Under the pieces are notes generated by a model, which searched no databases, had not been told where the DNA came from, and saw only the letters and a list, made by a program, of their open reading frames with translations. A program made the translations under genes and the position numbers. From assembly GCF_030167915.1 (NCBI RefSeq), contig NZ_JARGNB010000001.1, forward strand, positions 1,612,001 through 1,676,000: DNA of 64,000 nt, in the 5' to 3' direction. Below are positions 1 to 8,851 of the stretch, one piece after another. The stretch is from Aquabacterium humicola (GTDB lineage: Bacteria > Pseudomonadota > Gammaproteobacteria > Burkholderiales > Burkholderiaceae_C). The first letter of the stretch is position 1. The number at the start of each line of letters is the position of its first letter.

Positions 1-489
1 CAGCGGACGCGGCTGCAGCGCCGCCAGCGTGCGGTCGTAGAAGCCGCCGCCGTAGCCCAGCCGGACACCTTTCGGCCCGAAACCGACGCACGGCACCAGC
101 AGCAGCGCCGGTTCGAAGGCCTCGGTGTCCTTGGGCTTCGGAATGCCGTAGGCGTCTTCCTCCATCGGGCAGCCGGGGTACCAGACGTGGAAGCGCAGCT
201 GCTTCGTCTCGCGGTTGATCACCGGCAGGCCGATGCGGCGGGCGGTGTCGGCCTCGGTCCAGCGGAACAGCGCCGGCAAGGCGTCGAACTCGCCCTTGAT
301 CGGCCAGTACGCGCCGATGGTCTGCTCGGGCCGCGACACCAGCCACACGCGCAGCACTTCCTGCAGATGCACCGCGCGCTGGTGGCGGTCGACCATCGCC
401 TGCCGCTCGGCCTGCAGCTGCTTGCGCAGGCGCGCCTTGTCGCGCGGTGGTTCGAGGCTGAAGCCGAGGGGCGACGGAGGTTGGGCCAT
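1..489 (-). CDS. 5-formyltetrahydrofolate cyclo-ligase (3' end outside window)
   Basis: This enzyme converts 5-formyl-THF to 5,10-methenyl-THF with ATP in the cytosol. The reading frame starts at the ATG complementary to 487-489 and stays open to the window edge, giving about 163 residues. The end holds the family signature GYGGGFYDRTL, in the nucleotide/folate-binding C-terminal part, and VPCVGFGPKGVRLG just before it. The N-terminus carries an Arg/Lys-rich helix (KARLRKQLQAERQ) typical of the family. The family is about 190-200 residues, so only the last 30-40 codons are missing. It is divergent from the TfoX-like gene, with 42 bp between the two start codons. Confidence 0.93.
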   Translation of the reverse strand, partial: MAQPPSPLGFSLEPPRDKARLRKQLQAERQAMVDRHQRAVHLQEVLRVWLVSRPEQTIGAYWPIKGEFDALPALFRWTEADTARRIGLPVINRETKQLRFHVWYPGCPMEEDAYGIPKPKDTEAFEPALLLVPCVGFGPKGVRLGYGGGFYDRTLAALQPRPL

Positions 490-531
490 GGCTCGATTGT
501 GCTGCGCAGCCGCGGCCGGCACACTGCCCTG

Positions 532-963
532 ATGCCTGTCGACACCGAATTCCTCGCCCACTGCCTCGAACTGCTCGGCGCGGCCGGCAGCGCTCGGGCC
601 CGACGCATGTTCGGCGGCCACGGGCTCTATGTCGACGAGCTCTTCGTCGCGCTGCTCATCGGCGACGTGCTGTACCTGCGCACCGACGACGAGACCCGCG
701 AGGCCTTCCGCGCGGCGAGCAGCGCGCCGTTCGACTACGCGACGCGCGACGGCCAACGCATCGTGATGAGTTACTGGGCGGCGCCGCAGGAGGCCATGGA
801 GTCGCCCGCCCTGATGCTGCCGTGGGCGCGGCTGGCCATCGCGTCGGCACTGCGCGCGGCGGCCAGCAAACGTTCGGCAGCGCCGCGCAAGGCCCGCGCC
901 ACGGCGCCCCAGGCCGCGCCGCTGAAGCCGGCGTCCGCGCGGGCCCGCGGCGCCAGGCGCTGA
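532..963 (+). CDS. TfoX N-terminal domain family protein
   Basis: A 143-residue protein whose first ~105 residues match the TfoX/YjbQ N-terminal fold: the ARRMFGGHGLYVD block, then LRTDDETREAF and MSYWAAP. Stand-alone TfoX_N proteins are common in proteobacteria. They are not competence activators themselves, because the C-terminal TfoX domain is absent, and their function is unknown. The last ~35 residues are an Ala/Arg/Lys tail of low complexity. That tail is coded in the same DNA as the end of the opposite-strand DUF2917 gene (193-bp overlap, 771-963). The ATG at 532 was chosen because the conserved domain begins right after it; the open frame extends upstream but only through the antisense of the cyclo-ligase. 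Confidence 0.8.
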   Translation: MPVDTEFLAHCLELLGAAGSARARRMFGGHGLYVDELFVALLIGDVLYLRTDDETREAFRAASSAPFDYATRDGQRIVMSYWAAPQEAMESPALMLPWARLAIASALRAAASKRSAAPRKARATAPQAAPLKPASARARGARR

Positions 964-1241
964 ACGGCTTCCGCCACCGGCAGCTGCCAGCCCAGGCAGG
1001 CCAGCTCGCCGCGGCGCCACGGCTCGATCACCAGGGCGTCGCCCTCGCGCAGCCAGAAGCGTTCACCCGGCTGCAGCACATGGTCCAGTCCGCCGCCGTC
1101 GCGGGTGATCCAGACCCGCCCTTCGTGCACGGCGAGCCAGCCGTCCTGGCGGGCCTGCAAGCGCGTCACGGCGTCCAGGCGCAGCCGGCGGGCGGTCCGG
1201 TCCAACATCTGCCAGCGCGTCGATTGATGCAGCTTGCTCAT
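771..1241 (-). CDS. DUF2917 domain-containing protein
   Basis: A 156-residue protein with the DUF2917 pattern: an N-terminal beta-rich part (RRLRLDAVTRLQARQDGWLA, then GRVWITRDGG, LQPGERFWL, ALVIEPW). This cupin-like domain is found almost only in beta/gammaproteobacteria, often divergent from a GcvA-type LysR regulator as here, which suggests regulation by the neighbour. The start is supported by AAGGAG (complement of 1248-1253) 6 nt before the ATG. No function is known. The C-terminal ~60 residues are Ala/Arg-rich and overlap the TfoX-like gene on the other strand, so the true end of one of the two proteins may be shorter in relatives. Confidence 0.78.
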   Translation of the reverse strand: MSKLHQSTRWQMLDRTARRLRLDAVTRLQARQDGWLAVHEGRVWITRDGGGLDHVLQPGERFWLREGDALVIEPWRRGELACLGWQLPVAEAVQRLAPRARADAGFSGAAWGAVARALRGAAERLLAAARSADAMASRAHGSIRAGDSMASCGAAQ

Positions 1242-1269
1242 TGTGTGCTCCTTGGTAGTTACCCTGAAT

Positions 1270-1310
1270 GATCGGCAGATCGACCCTCATGGTCCAATGC
1301 AATCCCGATC
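1270..1310. promoter_or_regulatory. Divergent promoter region with inverted repeat (LysR operator candidate)
   Basis: The 90 bp between the divergent DUF2917 and LysR starts hold GATCGG at 1270-1275 and its reverse complement CCGATC at 1305-1310, centred about 35 bp apart. Divergent LysR regulators normally bind dyads in this position and control both themselves and the facing gene. The assignment rests on position and symmetry only. Confidence 0.4.
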
Positions 1311-1331
1311 GGCTATTGATGCGCAACTGAC

Positions 1332-2327
1332 ATGAATGCCCAGATCCGCCGCCCGTTGTCGCTGGACGGCCTGCGCGCTTTCGAGGCGGTCGCGCGGCGC
1401 TTGTCGTTCAGCGCGGCGGCCGAGGAGCTGTTCCTGACGCAGTCGGCCGTCAGCCGGCAGATCAAGTCGCTGGAGGAAGAGCTGGGCGCCAGCCTCTTCA
1501 ACCGCGGCACGCGGCGCGTCGAGCTCACCGCCGCCGGCATTGCGCTGCAGCAGGCAGTGGTGCCTTCGCTCGAACGCATCGACCGCACCGTGCGCCAGCT
1601 GCGCGTGCAGCGCGGCCGCGAGCACGTCAACGTCTCGACCTTCCCGTCCTTCGCGACCCTGTGGCTGATGCCGCGGCTGACGCGCTTCCAGCAGCTGCAT
1701 CCGGACATCGACATCCGGCTGTCGGCCACCGAGAAGCTGATCGACCTCGACGATCCGGAGGTCGACCTGTGCCTGCGCTACGACTTCCAGCGCAACGTGC
1801 CGGCGCATGCGGAGCTGATGTTCGGCGAGACGCTGTCGCCGATGGCCAGCCCCTGGCTGCTCGAGCAGTCGCGCAGCGGCCGCGCACCGGCGCTGGCCGA
1901 GCCCGGCGACCTCGCGGCGCATGCACTGCTCGAAGAGGACGACCACCGGCCCAGCGCCGCGTTCATGAGCTGGCGGCGCTGGCTGAAGTTGCACGGCCAG
2001 GCCCAGCTCGAGCCGCGGCGCTGGATCTACCTGAACTACACCCACCAGCAGGTGCAGGGCGCGGTCGCGGGCCAGGGCGTCGCGCTGGCGCGGGTGGCGA
2101 TGGTGCACGACCTGCTGGAGCGCGGCGAGCTGGTCGAGCCCTTCGGCCCGGCCGGCCGAATCCCCGGCGAGACCTGCTACTGGCTGATCCTGCTGCCCCA
2201 GGCGCGCATGCGCCCGGCGCTGCGCGCGTTCGCCGACTGGGTGCGCGACGAGGCGGCCCGCACGCGCGCGGCGATCGACGAGCCGCCGCCGGCCCGCCCC
2301 TTGGATGCGCCTCGCGCATCGGATTGA
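1332..2327 (+). CDS. LysR family transcriptional regulator (GcvA-like)
   Basis: A 331-residue LysR regulator. The N-terminal winged helix-turn-helix is at residues ~10-68 (LRAFEAVARRLSFSAAAEEL, then TQSAVSRQIKSLEEELG and the wing LFNRGTRRVELTAAG). It is followed by a substrate-binding domain of the GcvA type (NVSTFPSFATLWLMPRL, FQQLHPDIDIRL, DLDDPEVDLCLRYD). Length fits the family, with a ~20-residue Pro/Ala tail. It probably senses a small metabolite and controls the divergent DUF2917 gene. The ligand cannot be read from the sequence. Confidence 0.9.
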   Translation: MNAQIRRPLSLDGLRAFEAVARRLSFSAAAEELFLTQSAVSRQIKSLEEELGASLFNRGTRRVELTAAGIALQQAVVPSLERIDRTVRQLRVQRGREHVNVSTFPSFATLWLMPRLTRFQQLHPDIDIRLSATEKLIDLDDPEVDLCLRYDFQRNVPAHAELMFGETLSPMASPWLLEQSRSGRAPALAEPGDLAAHALLEEDDHRPSAAFMSWRRWLKLHGQAQLEPRRWIYLNYTHQQVQGAVAGQGVALARVAMVHDLLERGELVEPFGPAGRIPGETCYWLILLPQARMRPALRAFADWVRDEAARTRAAIDEPPPARPLDAPRASD

Positions 2328-2426
2328 TGACGCACTTGCAAAGCACGCCGGCGCGCCAGCGCCTACGATCGGCGGCCCGCCCCGCGTCGTTCGCGCAGGG
2401 CATCGACGCAACGTGGAGAGCCCAGC

Positions 2427-3113
2427 GTGATGCAGCTGTACATCGGCAACAAGAACTACTCGTCCTGGTCGATGCGCCCGTGGGTGCTGATGACGCAGTT
2501 CGAGCTGCCTTTCGAGGAGCGCCTGCTGCGCTTCGATGGCTTCGAGCCGGATTCGCACTTCAAGCAGCAGATCCTGAAGCTGTCGCCGACCGGCCGCGTG
2601 CCGCTGCTGGTGGACGACGGCTTCCCGATCTGGGACACGCTGGCGATCGCCGAGTACCTGGCCGAGACGTTCCCCGAGCGTGGTCTGTGGCCGGCGGACC
2701 GCCTGCAGCGCGCCCGCGCACGCAGCCTGTGCGCCGAGATGCATTCGGGCTTCGGCGCACTGCGCAGCGCCTGCCCGATGAACATCGAGGCCGCGCTGCC
2801 GGCGATCGGTGCCAAGGTGCTCGACGAACAGCCGGCGGTGCGTGCCGACCTCGCGCGCCTCGTCGCGATGTGGACCGAGGCGCTGGCGCAGAGCGGCGGG
2901 CCGTTCCTGTTCGGCGCCTACAGCATCGCCGACGCCTACTTCGCACCGGTCTGCGCCCGCCTGCGCAGTTATGCGCTGCCGGTGCCTGCGGCCATCGCCG
3001 CCTACATCGAGCGCATGTATCAGAGTCCGGGCATGGCCGCGTGGGTGCGCGACGCGCTGGCCGAGCAGGAGTTCCTCGACTTCGAGGAGCCCTACCGCAC
3101 CGGCCGCGACTGA
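2427..3113 (+). CDS. Glutathione S-transferase family protein
   Basis: About 228 residues with two GST domains. The N-terminal thioredoxin-like domain contains NKNYSSWSMRPW (the Ser-rich glutathione activating loop) and the PTGRVPLLVDDG and DTLAIAEYLAE blocks, with the conserved cis-Pro before Leu. The C-terminal helical domain contains GPFLFGAYSIADAYFAPVC (N-capping box SIAD). It likely conjugates or reduces substrates with glutathione in the cytosol; the substrate is unknown. The start is GTG at 2427 (GGAG at 2415-2418, 8 nt spacing) or the ATG at 2430. A weak -10-like TACGAT lies at 2364-2369 in the otherwise featureless gap behind the LysR gene. Confidence 0.88.
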   Translation: MMQLYIGNKNYSSWSMRPWVLMTQFELPFEERLLRFDGFEPDSHFKQQILKLSPTGRVPLLVDDGFPIWDTLAIAEYLAETFPERGLWPADRLQRARARSLCAEMHSGFGALRSACPMNIEAALPAIGAKVLDEQPAVRADLARLVAMWTEALAQSGGPFLFGAYSIADAYFAPVCARLRSYALPVPAAIAAYIERMYQSPGMAAWVRDALAEQEFLDFEEPYRTGRD

Positions 3114-3200
3114 CCCAGCGCAAGGCGGCGGATCCGCGCCGCCAATACCCGACGCGATCGGTCGGCGCGCTGCGCAGGGCGTGCGTTACAGTGTCTTTGC

Positions 3201-3219
3201 GAGGCCGTCGCCCGGCCTC
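3201..3219 (+). promoter_or_regulatory. Hairpin before the lytic transglycosylase start
   Basis: GAGGCCG (3201-3207), a 5-nt loop, then CGGCCTC (3213-3219): a perfect 7-bp stem ending 9 nt before the ATG at 3229. There is no Shine-Dalgarno sequence. A -10-like TACAGT lies at 3188-3193 region, so the hairpin would be at the very 5' end of the message, where it could affect initiation or stability. Confidence 0.35.
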
Positions 3220-3228
3220 GCCGCTGTG

Positions 3229-5298
3229 ATGCCAGGCCGCCGATCCCTCTCCTCCTTGTTGCGCCCGCTGCTGATCGCCTGCAGCGTGCTGCCCCTCGGC
3301 GCCGCGCATGCCGCCCCGCTCCCGTCGACGCCACCCGCCAATGCAGCGGCCGGCGCGCGCGCGCCGGCCGACGACACCGTGGTCGAGGCCCGCGAGCTGC
3401 TGCGCAAACGCGACCGGCAGCGCCTGGCGGCCGCGCGCGCGGCGGTGCAGGCCGCGCAGCACCCGCTGGCCGGCTGGGTGGAGTACTGGGAGATCCTGAA
3501 CCGGCTCAACGAAGTGCGCAGCGAGGAGATCGACGCGTTCTTCGGTCGCTGGGCCGGCAGCTACCTCGAGGACCGCCTTCGCAACGACTGGCTGCTGGAG
3601 CTCGGCCGCCGCCGCGACTGGGCGGGCATCGCGCGCGAATACCCGCGCTTTCGCATGAACGACGACCGCGAGGTCAGCTGCTGGTGGCTGCTGACCGAGC
3701 ACCAGGCCGGCCGCGACGTGCGCGACGCCGCACGCGCCGCGTGGTTCGCGCAGCGCGAGCTCGACGACGGCTGCCAGACGCTCGCCAGCACGCTCTTCGA
3801 CGCGAAGAAGCTGACCCCCGACGACGTCTGGCGCAAGGCCCGCCTGGCGATCGAAGCCAATCGGCCTGCCGCCGCGAAGGCCGCCGCCGGCCTGATCGAC
3901 AAGCTCGACACGCGCGAGCTCGGCGAGGCGATCGACAACCCGCTGCCCTACCTGCGCAAGCCCGCGGCATCGAACCGCCAGCGCCAGGAGCTGCGCCTGC
4001 TGGCGCTGATGCGCGTGGCACAGAACGATGCCGACGTCGCCGCCGGCCTGCTCGACGACAAGCGCCTCGCTCACTTCACGCCGCAGCAGGCTGCCTGGGG
4101 CTGGGCCTACACCGGCCGGCAGGCCGCCTTCAAGCTGTCGACCGACGCCGTCCAGCACTACCGCAAGGCCTGGTCGCTGCTGCCGGCCGCCGACGCGGGG
4201 CAGCCTGGCTGGAGCGAAGAGACGCTGGTGTGGGGCGCCCGTGCCGCCCTGCGGGCATCCCAGGCGCGCGACCGCTGGCCGCTGGTGCTGAAGGCGATCA
4301 ACACGATGGCGCCGTCGACCCTCGCCGACCCCGCCTGGACCTACTGGAAGGCCCGCGCGCTGCAGGCCAGTGCCCGCGACGGCGCCGACGGCGAGGCGCA
4401 GCGCGCGGACGCGAAGCGGCTGCTCGAGGAGCTGGCCAGCCCGATGCATTTCTACGGCCAGCTGGCGCTCGAGGACCTGGGCCGGCCGTTCGCCCTGCCG
4501 CAGGCCGCCGCGCCCTCGACGCCGGCCGAACGCGACGCGGCGCGCGCCACGCCCGGCTTCGTGCGCGCGATGCACCTGGCAGCGCTCGGCCTGCGCGACG
4601 AGGCGCGCCGCGAATGGAACTTCACGCTGCGGGGCCTGGGCGACCGCGAGCTGCTGGCCGCCGCACGCTGGGCCTGCGAGCTCGGCGACTGGCAGCTGTG
4701 CATCAATACCAGCGATCGCACGCGCACCGAGTTCGACGTCGCCTCGCGCTACCCGACACCCTACGCCGACGAGATCCACCAGGCCGCCGCGGCCGCCGGC
4801 CTGGAGCCGGCCTTCGTCTTCGGCCTGATCCGCCAGGAAACGCGCTTCATGGCGACGCTGCGCTCGCATGCCGGCGCGTCCGGGCTGATGCAGCTGATGC
4901 CCACCACCGCGCGCTGGGTGGCCAAGAAGACCGGCGTCGAGTTCAACCCGGCGCGCAGCGACCAGATCTACGAGCCGGCGACCAACCTGAAGCTCGGCAC
5001 GCGCTACCTGAAGATGGTGCTCGACGACCTGTCCGGCTCGTTGCCGCTGGCCGCCGCGGCGTACAACGCCGGCCCGAGCCGGCCGCGGCGCTGGCGCGAC
5101 GGCCCGCTGCTGGAGCCCGCCGCCTGGGCCGAGAACGTGCCGTTCAACGAGACGCGCGACTACGTCAAGAAGGTGCTCGCCAACAGCGTGCTGTACGCCG
5201 CGCTGCTGAACAAGCAGCCGGCGGTCCTGAAAGCCCGCCTCGGTCCGCCGATCGGTCCCCGGGACAACAACACGCCGGTCAACGGCGAGCTGCCCTGA
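3229..5298 (+). CDS. Soluble lytic murein transglycosylase (Slt family)
   Basis: A 689-residue periplasmic enzyme cleaving the MurNAc-GlcNAc bond with 1,6-anhydro product formation. Residues 1-27 are a signal peptide ending AHA. A long alpha-superhelical U/L-domain follows, with YWKARAL and YGQLALEDLG blocks. The C-terminal SLT catalytic domain has RQETRF (catalytic Glu at ~537), GASGLMQLMPTTA and LAAAAYNAGPSRPRRW. Motif I reads Glu-Thr where Glu-Ser is usual. The ATG at 3229 was chosen because a proper signal peptide begins there; the open frame extends 420 bp upstream through the GST gene in another frame. It sits alone between the GST gene and a repeat element. Confidence 0.92.
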   Translation: MPGRRSLSSLLRPLLIACSVLPLGAAHAAPLPSTPPANAAAGARAPADDTVVEARELLRKRDRQRLAAARAAVQAAQHPLAGWVEYWEILNRLNEVRSEEIDAFFGRWAGSYLEDRLRNDWLLELGRRRDWAGIAREYPRFRMNDDREVSCWWLLTEHQAGRDVRDAARAAWFAQRELDDGCQTLASTLFDAKKLTPDDVWRKARLAIEANRPAAAKAAAGLIDKLDTRELGEAIDNPLPYLRKPAASNRQRQELRLLALMRVAQNDADVAAGLLDDKRLAHFTPQQAAWGWAYTGRQAAFKLSTDAVQHYRKAWSLLPAADAGQPGWSEETLVWGARAALRASQARDRWPLVLKAINTMAPSTLADPAWTYWKARALQASARDGADGEAQRADAKRLLEELASPMHFYGQLALEDLGRPFALPQAAAPSTPAERDAARATPGFVRAMHLAALGLRDEARREWNFTLRGLGDRELLAAARWACELGDWQLCINTSDRTRTEFDVASRYPTPYADEIHQAAAAAGLEPAFVFGLIRQETRFMATLRSHAGASGLMQLMPTTARWVAKKTGVEFNPARSDQIYEPATNLKLGTRYLKMVLDDLSGSLPLAAAAYNAGPSRPRRWRDGPLLEPAAWAENVPFNETRDYVKKVLANSVLYAALLNKQPAVLKARLGPPIGPRDNNTPVNGELP

Positions 5299-5350
5299 TG
5301 TCAGCCCCCGGTTCGTTTCGCTCGCGGCCCCCGAGGGGGCGCGCCCGGAC
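5299..5350 (+). repeat. REP-like intergenic element, copy 1
   Basis: It lies directly after the transglycosylase stop. The core reads GTTTCGCTCGCG followed by GCCCCC (5327-5332), GA, GGGGGC (5335-5340), a G/C-only hairpin. The same layout (TTCG-CTCGC, then a C-run/G-run dyad) recurs at 9695-9770, also between co-directional genes. I know C-run/G-run elements of this kind as dispersed intergenic repeats in Burkholderiales genomes. It has no U-tract, so it is not a standard intrinsic terminator. Confidence 0.6.
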
Positions 5351-5383
5351 GCAACCGGCTTGCGAACGGCCCGGCGCCGGCTG

Positions 5384-6280
5384 ATGCCCAGGCGCGTCGT
5401 CGTCACCGGGGGCACGGGCTTCGTCGGCCGCGTCGTCTGCGAGCGCCTGTTCGAGCGGGATGCCGGCACGCGCATCGTCGTGCCGACGCGCCAGCTGCCG
5501 CAGGGCCAGGCCATCCAGGTGCTGCCGACGGTGGAGCTGCTGCGCTGCAGCGTGCACGAGCCTCAGCAGCTGGCCGCGGTGTTCGACGGCGCCGATGCGC
5601 TGGTCCACCTGGTCGCGATCCTGCACGGCCGCGCCGCCGACTTCGACCGTGTGCACGTCGAGCTGCCGCGCAAGCTCGCGGCGGCCTGCCGCGCCGCCGG
5701 CGTGCGGCGCGTCGTGCATGTCAGCGCGCTGGGCGTCGCCCCCGACGCGCCGTCGGCCTACCTGCGCAGCAAGGCCGCCGGCGAAGCGGTGTGGCGCGAC
5801 AGCGGGCTCGACGTGACAATCGTGCGGCCGTCGGTGATCTTCGGCGCCGAGGACCGCTTCACGAACCTGTTCGTGCGGCTGCAGCGCTGGCTGCCGGTGC
5901 TGCCGCTGGCCGGCGCCGACGCGCTGTTCCAGCCGGTGTGGGTCAGCGACGTCGCGAATGCGATCGTCGGCAGCCTGGACCGCCCGCCGGCGCGGCCCAT
6001 CGTCGAAGCCGCCGGCCCCGAGGTGCTGACGCTGCGCCAGATCGTGCAAAGGGTGGGCCGCCTGGCCGGCTGCCAGCGGCCGGTGCTGGCGCTGCCGGAG
6101 TCTCTGGGCCGCCTGCAGGCCGCGCTGATGGCGCTGCTGCCGGGCGAGCCGCTGATGTCGGCCGACAACCTGCTGTCGATGCGCGTGCCCAACGTCGCCA
6201 CCGGCGCGCACCCGGGGCTGGCGGACCTCGGCCTGCGTCCGGCCGGGATCGACACCCTGGCCGCGCATTTCGCACGCTAG
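5384..6280 (+). CDS. NDUFA9-like NAD(P)-binding epimerase/dehydratase-family protein
   Basis: A 298-residue atypical short-chain dehydrogenase of the complex I NDUFA9/NmrA-like type. The Rossmann nucleotide-binding motif [10 protein letters not shown] is at the N-terminus, followed by [20 protein letters not shown] and [19 protein letters not shown] holds the Tyr and Lys in YxxxK spacing. Members bind NAD(P)H, and several work in quinone or electron-transport assembly; the substrate is unknown. No Shine-Dalgarno sequence precedes the ATG at 5384. It is followed 10 bp later by cca and is probably co-transcribed with it. Confidence 0.85.
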   Translation: MPRRVVVTGGTGFVGRVVCERLFERDAGTRIVVPTRQLPQGQAIQVLPTVELLRCSVHEPQQLAAVFDGADALVHLVAILHGRAADFDRVHVELPRKLAAACRAAGVRRVVHVSALGVAPDAPSAYLRSKAAGEAVWRDSGLDVTIVRPSVIFGAEDRFTNLFVRLQRWLPVLPLAGADALFQPVWVSDVANAIVGSLDRPPARPIVEAAGPEVLTLRQIVQRVGRLAGCQRPVLALPESLGRLQAALMALLPGEPLMSADNLLSMRVPNVATGAHPGLADLGLRPAGIDTLAAHFAR

Positions 6281-6290
6281 GAGCGCCTGG

Positions 6291-7523
6291 ATGAAGGCCT
6301 ACATCGTCGGCGGCGCGGTGCGCGACCGGCTGCTCGGCCGCCCGGTCAACGACCGCGACTGGGTGGTCGTCGGCAGCACGCCGGAGCAGATGCTGGCGCT
6401 CGGCTACACACCGGTCGGCCGCGACTTCCCGGTCTTCCTGCATCCGCAGACGCACGAGGAATACGCCCTGGCGCGCACCGAGCGCAAGTCCGGCCGCGGC
6501 TACCACGGCTTCCAGTTCCAGGCCGCGCCCGACGTCACGCTGGAACAGGACCTCGCACGCCGCGACCTGACGATCAACGCGATCGCCGAGGACCCCGACT
6601 CCGGCGCGCTGATCGATCCCTACGGCGGCCAGCGCGACATCGCCAAGCGCACGCTGCGCCATGTCTCCGACGCCTTCGCCGAGGACCCGGTGCGGCTGCT
6701 GCGGCTGGCGCGTCTCGCGGCCCGCTTCACCGACTTCAGCGTCGCGCCCGAGACGCTGGCGCTGTGCCGCCGCATGGTGGACGCCGGCGAGGTCGACGCG
6801 CTGGTCGCCGAGCGCGTGTGGCAGGAGCTGTCGCGCGGGCTGATGGAAGCGCGGCCCGACCGCCTGCTGACGGTGCTGCGCGACTGCGGTGCGCTGGCCA
6901 GGCTGCTGCCCGAGGTCGATCGCCTGTGGGGGGTGCCGCAGCCCGTGGCCCACCATCCCGAGGTCGATACCGGCGAGCACTTGCTGATGGTGCTGCGCAT
7001 CGCGGCGCTGCTCGACGCGCCGCTGCCGGTGCGTTACGCCTGCCTCTGCCACGACCTCGGCAAGGGCAGCACGCCGGCGGCGCAGCTGCCGCGCCACATC
7101 GCGCACGAAGCGCGTAGCGTCGAGCTGGCGCGGCAGGTGTCCGAACGCTGGCGCGTGCCGGTCGATTGCCGCGCGCTGGCCGAGCTGGCCGCCCGCGAGC
7201 ACGGCAACATCCACCGCAGCGCGAACCTCAACGCGGCGTCTCTGGTGCGGCTGTTCGAACGCTGCGACGCCTGGCGCCGGCCCGACCGCTTCGATGCGCT
7301 GCTGCTGGCCTGCGAGTGCGATGCGCGCGGCCGCGGCGGACGCGAGGACGAGGCCTACGAACCGCGGCCGCGGCTCAACGCGGCGCTGGCCGTCGCGCGG
7401 GCAGTCGACACCGCGGAGGTGGCCCGCGCGGCGGCCGAGCGTGGTTCGAAGGGCCCGCAGGTCGGCGCCGCGATCGCGCAGGCCCGCGCGCAGGCGCTGC
7501 GCGAGCATGGCCTCGCCGAGTGA
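6291..7523 (+). CDS. cca: Multifunctional CCA tRNA nucleotidyltransferase
   Basis: A 410-residue class II enzyme that adds or repairs the 3' CCA end of tRNA. Motifs: [10 protein letters not shown] and the catalytic Asp pair in NDRDWVVVG at the N-terminus; [12 protein letters not shown]; the arginine-rich [15 protein letters not shown]; then an HD phosphohydrolase domain with [10 protein letters not shown] and CLCHDLGKG. The HD domain gives the phosphatase and phosphodiesterase activities of the E. coli enzyme (412 aa), so this is the bifunctional long form. A good Shine-Dalgarno (AGGAGC) precedes the ATG by 6-7 nt. It converges on the DUF2905 gene with a 16-bp gap. Confidence 0.95.
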   Translation: MKAYIVGGAVRDRLLGRPVNDRDWVVVGSTPEQMLALGYTPVGRDFPVFLHPQTHEEYALARTERKSGRGYHGFQFQAAPDVTLEQDLARRDLTINAIAEDPDSGALIDPYGGQRDIAKRTLRHVSDAFAEDPVRLLRLARLAARFTDFSVAPETLALCRRMVDAGEVDALVAERVWQELSRGLMEARPDRLLTVLRDCGALARLLPEVDRLWGVPQPVAHHPEVDTGEHLLMVLRIAALLDAPLPVRYACLCHDLGKGSTPAAQLPRHIAHEARSVELARQVSERWRVPVDCRALAELAAREHGNIHRSANLNAASLVRLFERCDAWRRPDRFDALLLACECDARGRGGREDEAYEPRPRLNAALAVARAVDTAEVARAAAERGSKGPQVGAAIAQARAQALREHGLAE

Positions 7524-7539
7524 GGCCGCGCCGAGTGAT

Positions 7540-7734
7540 TCAGAACAGCGCGCCGATCAGCATCGCCAGCACGCTCAGCACCAGGCTGGACGCAATCGGC
7601 AGGTAAAGCTCGCGGCCGCGGAAGCGCACCGCGAAGTCACCCGGCAGCCGGCCCAGGCCGATCTTCTGCAGCCAGCTGCGCAGCCCGCTGAAGACCAGCG
7701 ACGCGAGCAGGAAGACGATCAGCCAGCGGATCAT
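7540..7734 (-). CDS. DUF2905 small membrane protein
   Basis: 64 residues with two predicted transmembrane helices (residues ~1-17 and ~45-64) separated by a short polar loop containing GLGRLPGDF and the RFRGRELYLPI motif. This is the conserved pattern of DUF2905, a family of small inner-membrane proteins of unknown role. It ends 16 bp from the cca stop. It lies 9 bp downstream of the MidA-type methyltransferase on the same strand, so the two are probably one transcript. Confidence 0.87.
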   Translation of the reverse strand: MIRWLIVFLLASLVFSGLRSWLQKIGLGRLPGDFAVRFRGRELYLPIASSLVLSVLAMLIGALF

Positions 7735-7743
7735 CGCGTGTGC

Positions 7744-8844
7744 CTAGAGCCGATGGCTGCGGTCGCCGGAGACGAACCCGAGGGCGTCGAAGGCACAGCC
7801 CTTCGCGAAGCCGATGACCTTGAACAGCTCGCCCATCTCATGCTCGGTGATCAGTTTTTGCGCCATCGCGCGCTCGGCGATGCCCGCACCTTCGAGCAGC
7901 GGCAGCAGCCCGCAATTGAGCAGGAAGCGCGCCTGCGAGGTGTAGCCCAGCACCTCGAGGCCGGCGTCCTGGCCGGCCAGCGCGATGCCGGTGAAGTTGA
8001 CGTGCGCGGTGATGTCCTTCAGGCCCGGGTCCTGCAGCGGATCGCTGTCGGCGCGGTGGCCGCGGTGGCACATCAGCGTGCCGCCATGGCGCTGCGGGTG
8101 GTAGTACTCGGCCTCCGGGAAGCCGTAGTCGACGAAGAAGGCCGCGCCGCACTGCAGGCGATCGGCGATGCTGCGCACGAAGGCCTCGGCCTGCGGGTGG
8201 ATCTCGGTGATCGTGCCGGGCACGAAGGGGCCGTCCAGCGGCGGATGCAGCGCGGTCGGGCGGTCGGCCCAGGCGAAGGCGCCGTGGTTCATCACCACGC
8301 CGCGCTCCGACCACGCGTCGCCGTCCCAGTGCAGCAGCTGCACCGGCATCGCATCGAGCACCTCGTTGCCGATCACGACGCCGTGCATCGTGTCGGGCAG
8401 GCGGTCCAGCCACTGCACGCGCTCGCCGAAGCGTTCGAGGCGCCGCGCCTGGCGTGCGCGCAGCGAGCCGGACAGGTCGACGATGCGGTAGTGCCGGACC
8501 GCGTCGCCGAGCGCGTCGAGCAGCTGTTCCGCCAGTGCGCCGGAGCCGGCGCCGAATTCGAAGACGGTGTCGCCACCGCAGGCCTGCAGGGCCTGGCGCA
8601 GCTGCGCGGCAAGTGCGCGGCCGAAGTACGGCGACAGCTCCGGCGCGGTGACGAAGTCGCTGCCGGACGCCGGCATCGTGCCGAACTTCGGTGAGCCATG
8701 CGCGTAGTAGCCCAGGCCCGGCTCGTACAGCGCGATCGTCATGAAGCGGTCGAAGGGCAGCCAGCCCCCGGCTTTCAGGATCGCCTCGCGCAGGACCGCC
8801 CTCACCCTGCTGGATACACTGTCGGGTTCGCTCGCCGCGTCCAT
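7744..8844 (-). CDS. Class I SAM-dependent methyltransferase, MidA/NDUFAF7 family
   Basis: 366 residues. Family features: GGWLPFDRFMTIALYEPGLGYY near the N-terminus, DFVTAPELSPYFGRALA, the SAM-binding EFGAGSGALAEQLL, VIGNEVLDAMPV and AFFVDYGFPEAEYYHPQR. The mitochondrial homologue methylates an arginine of complex I subunit NDUFS2; bacterial substrates are less clear. Two starts are possible: 8853 (Met-Pro-Arg-Met) or 8844 (Met-Asp-Ala-Ala). I chose 8844 because a -10-like TACAAT (complement of 8852-8857) overlaps the upstream ATG, and no Shine-Dalgarno sequence is present. The gene is divergent from the pteridine reductase-like gene. Confidence 0.88.
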   Translation of the reverse strand: MDAASEPDSVSSRVRAVLREAILKAGGWLPFDRFMTIALYEPGLGYYAHGSPKFGTMPASGSDFVTAPELSPYFGRALAAQLRQALQACGGDTVFEFGAGSGALAEQLLDALGDAVRHYRIVDLSGSLRARQARRLERFGERVQWLDRLPDTMHGVVIGNEVLDAMPVQLLHWDGDAWSERGVVMNHGAFAWADRPTALHPPLDGPFVPGTITEIHPQAEAFVRSIADRLQCGAAFFVDYGFPEAEYYHPQRHGGTLMCHRGHRADSDPLQDPGLKDITAHVNFTGIALAGQDAGLEVLGYTSQARFLLNCGLLPLLEGAGIAERAMAQKLITEHEMGELFKVIGFAKGCAFDALGFVSGDRSHRL

Positions 8845-8851
8845 CCGTGGC

